Source: Ruminococcus sp. UBA4385
GTDB lineage: Bacteria > Bacillota_A > Clostridia > Oscillospirales > Ruminococcaceae
Length of the DNA stretch: 12,877 bases
NCBI GenBank assembly: GCA_002391065.1
Contig: DGRP01000071.1
Coordinates: 1 to 12,877, forward strand
Direction: 5' to 3'
Below are positions 1 to 5,903 of the stretch, piece after piece; the first letter of the stretch is position 1, and each line of letters opens with the position of its first letter. The translations under genes were made by a program, and so were the position numbers. The notes beneath the pieces are model-generated. The model saw nothing but the letters and a program-made list of their open reading frames with translations, made no database searches and had not been told where the DNA came from.

Positions 1-176
1 TGAGTATATTCACGATACATTCCATATTACCACTATATTTTTCAGCTTTTTGAACTATACTTCTCGTTACTACTATTTCCACCAAAATCTATTTCGTCAA
101 TAGTACCATCACGAGTTACTACAAAATACATATATTTTTTATCCGTTATTTTATAATCGTATCTATTACCATACGA
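1..176 (-). pseudogene. decayed gene fragment at left edge
   Basis: On the minus strand a 44-codon stretch without stops runs from 176 to the TGA at 42-44 and reads like a real protein (for example the segment YMYFVVTRDGTIDEIDFGG). It begins directly after an in-frame TAA and has no upstream start or ribosome site. Near position 55 the reading continues in another frame (VQKAEKYSGNMECIVNIL) and runs off the window. This fits the remains of a gene that has lost its 5' end and gained a frameshift. The family is not recognised. It lies just beyond the terminator of sigma-LRR1, so it is probably not transcribed from that unit. Confidence 0.35.
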
Positions 177-190
177 TTAACGCAAACATG

Positions 191-223
191 AAAAAAGCTG
201 TGCAGTTTTAGCTGCACAGCTTT
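191..223 (-). terminator. rho-independent terminator of sigma-LRR1
   Basis: Perfect 11-bp stem (195-205 with 212-222, core AGCTGTGCAG/CTGCACAGCT) and a 6-nt loop. Read on the minus strand it is followed by a T6 run (plus-strand A run at 191-196). It begins only 6 nt after the sigma-LRR1 stop codon. The same stem recurs after the paralogous gene at 3575-3603. Confidence 0.85.
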
Positions 224-228
224 GCTAT

Positions 229-2208
229 TTAGTCTAATAATTCATAATTTATGTCATTTGCTATTGCGTATTTGTGTGCTGCTGAGTTTTTGTAACAGTA
301 AATAGTAAATTCAAATCTGACCTCAGAAGGCTCATTGTAACTTCCAAAGGCGTAATCACCTATTTCCTTAACGCTCTTAGGAATATATACAGATTTTAGG
401 GAATAGCAATCAAAAAAAGCATGATTTCCTATTGTACTTACTCCATCGGGTATTACTACATTAGTTAAATCCTCGCAGCCCCAACAAAGCGAATCAGATA
501 TTTCGGAACAACCATTAGGAATTTTTAATTCTTTTATGCTTTTGCAATTGCTAAATGCTCCTTTTCTGATTACCATTACAGATTCGGGTATATCAAGAGA
601 TTTAATACTACAGCAACTGTCAAATGCATTGTCTCCAATTTTATTTATACCATTTGGAATATTAATGCTTTCGAGCGAAGTACATCCTTGAAATGCACCT
701 GAGCCAATTTCCTGTATTCCATTTTCAATAGTAATAGATTTCAGATTTGGACACATTCCAAAAGCTGCGTACGGAAACTCATTATATTCCTCCACCTCCC
801 AAGCATCACCTGCATCAAGATCCGCAATAGATCCGCGTTCAATTGTTACCACCTTCATTCCGTTAATTTCACTTGGGATAACAATATCGACAATTCTTTC
901 TATATCATAATCCCTCTTATTTATTCCACTAATAGAAATTCCCGAAGCTTCAAGATCAAGTGGATCGGCATACCAATAATCTGTTTGAAATTTCGAGATT
1001 TCATGATTGCTTTCATTAGTACTACCTTCAGAACTTGTATTATTTCCTGATACATTATCATAAGGCTGTTCCCCATTATCCCCCTCATACTCTGCATTAT
1101 TTGCTGTGCCCTCATCATAATATTCTATCACCTGTTGGGCAGGCTGAGCAGCCTGTCCCTGCTGCTGCGTGGGCTGAGTAGTTCGTGTATTACCTTGATT
1201 CGTGTTCGTGGGGCGTTCCTCTGCCTGCGAAGACGATACGTCAACGGCAATAGTGCTCTCTGTTTCGTCCGTATTTCTTACATCTATCAGATCGGGGTCC
1301 CAATCCTTGCGTGAATCAATTGAAGACGCATCGCTTATCATTATCGAGGAGCTGTCTGCCGTCCGTATATCTCCCTTATGGATATTTCCGCTGCGGTCAG
1401 ACAGAGTAGTGTAAATGCCGACACCTCCGCCTATCATTATGCCTGCCGCTATCAGAGCACCGATCTTACCCGAAACAGCCGACACCGCTGCTCCCGAGAT
1501 CGCTCCGCCAGCCGCTGTAGTCACCACAGGGGCTGCGGCCTTGAGCTTCGACTCCGAAACAACGATATTGAGTATAACAGGAATAGGCACAGCACAGAGC
1601 GTAACTCCGCCTTTTTGCAGTGCTTTAAGCTTGCGTTCCATATACTTTCTTGCAAGGCTCAATCGGGATTTTATTGTGTTTTCGCTGACTCCCGCCTGCT
1701 CTGCTATCTCGCTGATAGAGTTGTTTTTGTAGTAAAACAGGTAGATCGCATCACGCTGATCGGGATTAAGAGAGTTTATCGTGTCAGCGAGAATTTGCTT
1801 TATATCCTCGTTCTCAGCGTAATCCTCGGGGAGCATTATGGTATCTCCGTTATACTCGGCGGTCTCGGAATAGGCAACGTCAAGAGCGTCGTTCTGCTCG
1901 TCGCCCTCGTCGGAGGAGAAGTCAACTCTTGCGTGCTTCTGCTCCTTTTTCTTCATTGTGTAGACCTTATTTTTTGCGATCGTATGCAGCCAGGTCGAGA
2001 AAAATGCGTTGCTTTTAAGATCGCCTATGTGCTCAATAGCCTCAACAAAGCTGTCAGACACGATGTCCTCCGCATCATTTCTGTCAGCACCGAGCTTTAT
2101 CACATACTTCAACAGCTTTTCGCTGTACTCACGATACAGCAGATCAAAAGCCGACATATCACCGCTTTTGGCCTTTTCTACTATCTCCTCGACTGTTTTA
2201 TTTGCCAT
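229..2208 (-). CDS. membrane-anchored ECF-type sigma factor with LRR ectodomain (sigma-LRR1)
   Basis: About 659 aa. Residues ~15-90 resemble sigma-70 region 2 (DAEDIV, FSTWLHTIAKNKVY). Residues ~138-195 resemble region 4, with a helix-turn-helix (ISEIAEQAGVSENTIKSRL). Regions 1 and 3 are absent, as in ECF factors. A hydrophobic VPIPVILNIVV segment follows at ~207-217, then one clear membrane span at ~246-266. A Ser/Gln/Asn-rich stalk runs to ~405, and six ~23-aa BspA-type leucine-rich repeats (LRR_5 style) occupy ~488-625. Expected topology is sigma domain inside, LRR outside. I infer a one-protein sensor that must be freed, perhaps by proteolysis, to act on RNA polymerase. I chose the ATG at 2208 because an AGGTGAG site lies 4 nt before it; an in-frame GTG at 2217 is the alternative. 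The start overlaps the upstream 38-aa ORF by 11 nt. The sigma half is visibly GC-richer than the LRR half. Confidence 0.85.
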   Translation of the reverse strand: MANKTVEEIVEKAKSGDMSAFDLLYREYSEKLLKYVIKLGADRNDAEDIVSDSFVEAIEHIGDLKSNAFFSTWLHTIAKNKVYTMKKKEQKHARVDFSSDEGDEQNDALDVAYSETAEYNGDTIMLPEDYAENEDIKQILADTINSLNPDQRDAIYLFYYKNNSISEIAEQAGVSENTIKSRLSLARKYMERKLKALQKGGVTLCAVPIPVILNIVVSESKLKAAAPVVTTAAGGAISGAAVSAVSGKIGALIAAGIMIGGGVGIYTTLSDRSGNIHKGDIRTADSSSIMISDASSIDSRKDWDPDLIDVRNTDETESTIAVDVSSSQAEERPTNTNQGNTRTTQPTQQQGQAAQPAQQVIEYYDEGTANNAEYEGDNGEQPYDNVSGNNTSSEGSTNESNHEISKFQTDYWYADPLDLEASGISISGINKRDYDIERIVDIVIPSEINGMKVVTIERGSIADLDAGDAWEVEEYNEFPYAAFGMCPNLKSITIENGIQEIGSGAFQGCTSLESINIPNGINKIGDNAFDSCCSIKSLDIPESVMVIRKGAFSNCKSIKELKIPNGCSEISDSLCWGCEDLTNVVIPDGVSTIGNHAFFDCYSLKSVYIPKSVKEIGDYAFGSYNEPSEVRFEFTIYCYKNSAAHKYAIANDINYELLD

Positions 2209-2314
2209 TTTTCTCACCTGCCTCTGTACTGTATTTCTTTTTCAGGTCATCAAGCATACCTTTCCTTGACATATACTCCAGAATGACCCTTATCAGCTCA
2301 TCGAGTGTCATCAT
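2198..2314 (-). CDS. small conserved ORF upstream of sigma-LRR1 (38 aa)
   Basis: A 38-codon ORF starting at ATG 2314 (a second ATG follows at 2311) with AGGAGG at 2320-2325, 5 nt upstream. It overlaps the start of sigma-LRR1 by 11 nt in another frame, which suggests translational coupling. The product is charged and probably helical: MMTLDELIRV, ILEYMSRKGM, LDDLKKKY. A paralogue sits in exactly the same place before sigma-LRR2 (5758-5901). They share TLDELIR..L.YM..KGML.DLK.KY, so both are very likely real genes that conventional length cut-offs miss. The family is not recognised. A sigma-binding partner or anti-sigma peptide is possible from position alone, but nothing in the sequence proves it. 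Confidence 0.75.
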   Translation of the reverse strand: MMTLDELIRVILEYMSRKGMLDDLKKKYSTEAGEKNGK

Positions 2315-2351
2315 ATCAGCCTCCTATTGACATGGTTTTGTTTGTCTTAGG

Positions 2352-2383
2352 TGTTAGACACTTTACAGGCGGCTGAGGTTTAA
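2352..2383 (-). promoter_or_regulatory. ECF-type promoter before the sigma-LRR1 unit
   Basis: Minus strand -35-like TTAAACCTC (plus 2375-2383) and -10-like GTCTAACA (plus 2352-2359), with exactly 19 nt between AAAC and TCTAACA. The same arrangement occurs at 3492-3523 and 7535-7566. The predicted transcript would start near 2345, about 30 nt before the small ORF. It lies downstream of a housekeeping-type promoter at 2424-2452. Confidence 0.55.
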
Positions 2384-2423
2384 TGCGAATTGTAAACATT
2401 GTGTTAAGTCTGAATTAGATACA

Positions 2424-2452
2424 ATTATAGCATAAATTTAATCTGTTTGCAA
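2424..2452 (-). promoter_or_regulatory. housekeeping (sigma-A type) promoter of the sigma-LRR1 unit
   Basis: Minus strand TTGCAA (2447-2452), 17-nt spacer, perfect TATAAT (2424-2429) preceded by TGC, an extended -10. It would give a leader of roughly 100 nt to the small ORF start at 2314. Confidence 0.7.
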
Positions 2453-2481
2453 GATATGCAGGCAATATAAGTCATATATTA

Positions 2482-3456
2482 TCAACCAACATTGTAATAT
2501 TCAGAGTAGGTCTTGTATGTAATGCCAAGATCATTCATTATATTTGCATAAGGCTCTGTTACGCTGTCGCCTTCAAATACAAATTCATATTTGAAGTCAT
2601 AGTCATAGGGAATCGCTTCTATTTCCTTTTCGGGATTGCTGCGGTCAACGTACCTTGTAATATAACCGAATGACTTTGATGCTATCAGGTTTCCGTTTGA
2701 ATACACATCAAGATCATCAATGCTGATATTATAGGTTATACCCTTGAAGCCGCTTTTTATACTGCAAAGCACGTGCAGAGCACCGTCATTATCCCAGTAT
2801 GCCTGAAGTGCTTTAAGTGTAACCAGATTGTTGCTGACAAGGTGTGTTTTATCTGCGGAATCAAAATAGTTTTTTCCAAACAGCTGATCTCTTGCAACAG
2901 CCTTCAGCTCCTGATTATCATAGTTGTTCCAGTTATAGTAGAAGCTATCCTCGCTGAGCCCCGAAAGCTCGACCAGAGTTGATGTGTCTATGCCGTATTT
3001 GTCAAGTACATACTGCATATCCTCATATATGTTCTTATCCGCTGAGGGCATTTTTTTCTCCATAGCTTCGTACAAAGTCTCTGCCATTTCTTCCGTGCTC
3101 ATTCCGCCGAAATAATCCACTGTTTCAGGTGCTTGCTCGGCGGTCTCCTTTGCAGGAGCCTTTTCTATTTTGGGCTCAGCAGCTTTTTCTTTGTCGGCTT
3201 TCTCCTTATCCGATTTTTTATTATCCTCTCGTATAGCTGATGATACTGAAAGCATAACGGTATCGCTCATGGTTTTCTTATCGTTATCGGAGAGCTTCGG
3301 TGCTGCAGTTTCCTTTACTGCTGCTGCAACAGCAGGCTCGGCTTCTTTTGATACTGCTGTGACCTTCTTTTCCGATATCTCAGGATTATTCTCCGAGCAC
3401 GCACAAAGTGCAGCGGTCATTGTCAGTGATAAGATGATAGCAATTATTTTTTTCAT
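2482..3456 (-). CDS. putative lipoprotein of unknown function
   Basis: 324 aa from the ATG at 3456, which has GGAGGT 7 nt upstream; an in-frame ATG 15 nt further up has no such site. The N-terminus is a lipoprotein signal, MKKIIAIILSLTMTAALCAC, with lipobox L-C-A-C and acylated Cys at residue 20. A Lys/Glu/Ala-rich low-complexity stretch at ~55-115 probably acts as a spacer from the membrane. The remaining ~205 residues form a mixed-composition globular domain containing MSTEEMAETLYEAMEKKMP and many aromatic residues. I do not recognise the domain. The gene lies between the two sigma-LRR units and has its own ECF-like promoter, so I infer it belongs to the same regulon. No clear terminator follows it, so readthrough into the sigma-LRR1 unit is possible. 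Confidence 0.8.
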   Translation of the reverse strand: MKKIIAIILSLTMTAALCACSENNPEISEKKVTAVSKEAEPAVAAAVKETAAPKLSDNDKKTMSDTVMLSVSSAIREDNKKSDKEKADKEKAAEPKIEKAPAKETAEQAPETVDYFGGMSTEEMAETLYEAMEKKMPSADKNIYEDMQYVLDKYGIDTSTLVELSGLSEDSFYYNWNNYDNQELKAVARDQLFGKNYFDSADKTHLVSNNLVTLKALQAYWDNDGALHVLCSIKSGFKGITYNISIDDLDVYSNGNLIASKSFGYITRYVDRSNPEKEIEAIPYDYDFKYEFVFEGDSVTEPYANIMNDLGITYKTYSEYYNVG

Positions 3457-3491
3457 AGTGTTTACCTCCATGGTGTTTTTTTGCTTACACC

Positions 3492-3523
3492 TATTAGAGC
3501 GATACAGTCAAGGAAAAGTTTAG
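3492..3523 (-). promoter_or_regulatory. ECF-type promoter before the lipoprotein gene
   Basis: Minus strand -35-like CTAAACTTTTCC (AAAC at plus 3518-3521) and -10-like TCTAATAGG (TCTAATA at plus 3492-3498), separated by 19 nt. The predicted start near 3484 lies about 28 nt before the ATG at 3456. No convincing sigma-A promoter is seen in the ~50 nt between this site and the upstream terminator. Confidence 0.55.
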
Positions 3524-3574
3524 GACATTTCGTAAACGATATATTAACATATAATAAACTCAATAAACAACAAA

Positions 3575-3603
3575 CAGCTGTGCAGTTTTTGGCTGCACAG
3601 CTG
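3575..3603 (-). terminator. rho-independent terminator of the SGNH/sigma-LRR2 operon
   Basis: Perfect 11-bp stem (3575-3585 with 3593-3603), 7-nt loop. On the minus strand it is followed by TTTGTTGTTTATT. The central stem is identical to the sigma-LRR1 terminator at 195-222. Here it lies 152 nt past the stop codon rather than 6 nt. Confidence 0.75.
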
Positions 3604-3755
3604 AGCTTGTTGCAAAAGTTCTTTTAAAATGGGTCTGGGGCCATTTCGGGTTGTCGCAAAATAAGTAATTTTGACAATGGCAAAGAGCTTGCCGAATGTG
3701 CTCACCTGAATATTAAACTCGTTATCCTCTTTTTTCGTCTGCATATATAGGCTTT
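3604..3755. other. extra segment between sigma-LRR2 stop and its terminator
   Basis: About 150 nt with no counterpart after sigma-LRR1. A 66-codon minus-strand frame crosses it (3544-3744), containing NEFNIQVSTFGKLFAIVKI and FATTRNGPRPILKELLQQA, but it has no ribosome site and runs through the terminator stem. It may be a gene fragment or short insertion. I see no clear terminal repeats beyond a 5-bp hairpin (GGCAA/TTGCC, 3679-3693). Confidence 0.3.
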
Positions 3756-5771
3756 TTAATAGTATTCGTAGTTTATGTTGTGCTCTTTAGCGTAAGTCTC
3801 AGCGTAAGACCCCTTTTTGCATTTTATGATGAGGTCGGGAGAGCATTCAGTAAATACATCTTCTCCAAAACTTTTTACACTTTCAGGTATTGTAATGCTT
3901 GTTAAACTCGTGCATGCCAAAAATGCTTTCTTGCCTATTTCTTCAACACTATTCGGTATTGTAATGCTCTTAAGACTTTCACAACAAGAAAAAGTATGCT
4001 CTTTAATCTCAGTGATTCCATAAGGAAGAATAATACTTTCTAAGTTATCACAGCTGCTAAAAGCCTCAACTCCTATTTGTATAACACTATCCGGAATATC
4101 AATTCTTTTTAAGCTATCACAGTCAAGAAAAGCGCTTCCTTCTATTTGTGTAACGCTATTTGGTATTTTGATACTCTGCAGCTTCATACATCTCCCAAAT
4201 ACGGAATCACAAATTATAGTAACGTTTTCTGGTATATTGATTTTTTGCAGCTTTAAACACCAATAAAATGCAGAATCACCAATGAACTCTATTGTATCGG
4301 GAAGTGTTATACTGTCAATATAGTCGAAGCTATGAAAGGCACTAGGTCCGATGCCTCTTACAATGTGTCCGTCGATCATTTCAGGAATAACAAGATCTGT
4401 CGGCCCATCAACAGCTTTCGGCATTTCTACATAATCAGCACTGATGATAATAACTGTACCATCATCCGAATACTCTAATTCCAGATATGGCAGAATTGAA
4501 CTGTCAATACCCACATCATCTTTCTCAGAATCGGTATTTGCCTTACCATTATCCGAATTACTGTTATTGTTATTTGTGTTTGTATTTGGTTTTGAATTTT
4601 GGTTTGTACTGGTGTTTTGACTTGTATTAATATTTTGAGAGGGTTCATTGCCTTCTGTGTCTTCTTCTGTTTCCCCATTATCAGTATACACTACTTGTCC
4701 GCCCTGCGTCGGCTGAGTATTCCCTGTCGGGGTCTGCACATCGGCTGTGCTTGACTCTTCCGTCTTCGGGGGCTCTGGCTCGACCTCACTTTCCTCCTTA
4801 TAGACAAGCTGCACGTCCCTCTGCTGATACTTTCTAAGGTCGGGATTCCAGTCCCTTTGGCTGTCGGGAAGCTGCTTTGAACTGTCAACCATACTGCTGT
4901 CGGAGAGCTTAGGCTTTTTATGTATTTTATCCGCATTTTTGCTGTAATGGAAATACACGCCTGTGCCTGCACCAAGCATAACAGCCGCGGCAATAACAGC
5001 ACCGATCTTTCCCGAAATAGCCGACACAGCCGCACCCGAGGCTGCTCCCCCTGCCATAGTTGAGGCTGCCGCTGTGCTCGTCACAGCACCTGCGGCCTTT
5101 AGCTTTGACTCCTTGACAAGCACTCCAAGCAGAACAGGTATCGGCACAAAACTGAACGCATAGCCCTTCTTGATAAGAGCCTCGCACTTTTTGGAAAGTG
5201 CTTTTCTGCCATTGTTGAGCCTTGACTTTACTGTACCTACAGGCACATTCATTTCTTCTGCAATTTCATTCAGCGATTTATTCTCATAGTAGAACATAAA
5301 GATAGAATCCCTGTGTTCGGGCTTGAGCTCGTTTACCGTGTCAGCAAGGATCTGCTTTATCTCCTCGTTCTCGGCATAGTCATGAGGCAGCTTCACGCTA
5401 TCGTCACAGTTGAAATCGGCTGCCTCGGTTGCGAGAATATCAAGCTCATCATTCTGCATATCATCATCAGCGGAGTTGAAGCTTACTCGTCCGTGACGCT
5501 GTTCCCTGCCCGTCTTTGCATAGACCTTTCTTTTTGCAATTGAATGAAGCCATGTGCTGAACGCAGAATCGTTCTCCAAATCCTCTATGTGCTCCATAGC
5601 CTCAGCGAAGGTATCAGCCACGATGTCCTCGGCATCAAGCTCGGTGATGTTCATTCTCATAACGAATCTTTTTATCTGCTCACTGTATTCAGCATACAGC
5701 TCCCCGAACGCAGACTTGTCGCCTGACTTTGTCTTGCCGACGAGCTCCTTTGTGAGTTCACTTTTCGTCAT
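3756..5771 (-). CDS. membrane-anchored ECF-type sigma factor with LRR ectodomain (sigma-LRR2)
   Basis: 671 aa, paralogous to the gene at 229-2208 over its whole length. Sigma region 2 is at ~16-90 (LDAEDIVADTFAEAM, FSTWLHSIAKRKVY). Region 4 is at ~137-195, with helix-turn-helix LNEIAEEMNVPVGTVKSRL. The hydrophobic VPIPVLLGVLV follows at ~209-219 and a membrane span at ~253-275. A long acidic then Asn/Thr/Ser-rich stalk reaches ~430. Seven 23-aa LRR_5/BspA-like repeats of the type LxSIxIPxSVxxIGxxAFxxC lie at ~484-645. The C-terminal cap (…YAKEHNINYEYY) resembles that of sigma-LRR1 (…YAIANDINYELLD). Start: ATG 5771 with AGGAG 6 nt upstream; a GTG at 5774 is too close to that site. It overlaps the 47-aa ORF by 14 nt and is the last gene of the operon. 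Target genes are not known from the sequence; autoregulation is inferred from the operon promoter. Confidence 0.85.
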   Translation of the reverse strand: MTKSELTKELVGKTKSGDKSAFGELYAEYSEQIKRFVMRMNITELDAEDIVADTFAEAMEHIEDLENDSAFSTWLHSIAKRKVYAKTGREQRHGRVSFNSADDDMQNDELDILATEAADFNCDDSVKLPHDYAENEEIKQILADTVNELKPEHRDSIFMFYYENKSLNEIAEEMNVPVGTVKSRLNNGRKALSKKCEALIKKGYAFSFVPIPVLLGVLVKESKLKAAGAVTSTAAASTMAGGAASGAAVSAISGKIGAVIAAAVMLGAGTGVYFHYSKNADKIHKKPKLSDSSMVDSSKQLPDSQRDWNPDLRKYQQRDVQLVYKEESEVEPEPPKTEESSTADVQTPTGNTQPTQGGQVVYTDNGETEEDTEGNEPSQNINTSQNTSTNQNSKPNTNTNNNNSNSDNGKANTDSEKDDVGIDSSILPYLELEYSDDGTVIIISADYVEMPKAVDGPTDLVIPEMIDGHIVRGIGPSAFHSFDYIDSITLPDTIEFIGDSAFYWCLKLQKINIPENVTIICDSVFGRCMKLQSIKIPNSVTQIEGSAFLDCDSLKRIDIPDSVIQIGVEAFSSCDNLESIILPYGITEIKEHTFSCCESLKSITIPNSVEEIGKKAFLACTSLTSITIPESVKSFGEDVFTECSPDLIIKCKKGSYAETYAKEHNINYEYY

Positions 5772-5901
5772 CACATTCTCCTACTTTCGTATGGTATTTT
5801 TCTTTGAGATCTTCAAGCATTCCTTTTTCGTCCATGTATTTCAATACTGCTCTTATAAGCTCATCAAGTGTCGTTTTGGTGTCGTTTCTTTGTTCATTCA
5901 T
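5758..5901 (-). CDS. small conserved ORF upstream of sigma-LRR2 (47 aa)
   Basis: A 47-codon ORF from ATG 5901, with AAGGA 7 nt upstream, inside the end of the preceding gene. Only 2 nt separate it from the SGNH stop, and it overlaps the sigma-LRR2 start by 14 nt, so the three genes look co-translated. The product has an 8-10 residue polar N-terminal extension relative to the paralogue at 2198-2314. The shared core follows: TLDELIRAVL, KYMDEKGMLE, DLKEKY. Many substitutions are conservative (L/I/V, D/E, K/R), as expected for a selected protein. Function is unknown; the fixed pairing with a membrane sigma factor is the only clue. Confidence 0.75.
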   Translation of the reverse strand: MNEQRNDTKTTLDELIRAVLKYMDEKGMLEDLKEKYHTKVGECDDEK

Positions 5902-5903
5902 AA

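Noticed and set aside
1378..2286. 302-codon plus-strand open frame antisense to sigma-LRR1
   Set aside because: It mirrors the GC-rich sigma half on the opposite strand, has no ribosome site or recognisable domain, and the minus-strand product is clearly a sigma factor.
2343..2360. TGTCT-N8-AGACA inverted repeat as an operator
   Set aside because: Arms are only 5 bp and overlap the proposed ECF -10; the motif shared with two other promoters explains it better.
3544..3744. 66-codon minus-strand ORF after sigma-LRR2
   Set aside because: It has no ribosome site and its C-terminal third is the terminator stem; recorded only as an unexplained segment.
485..4290. LRR repeats as DNA-level tandem repeats or a CRISPR array
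   Set aside because: The ~69-nt periodicity is the coding of 23-aa leucine-rich repeats with diverged nucleotides; there are no identical repeats with unique spacers.
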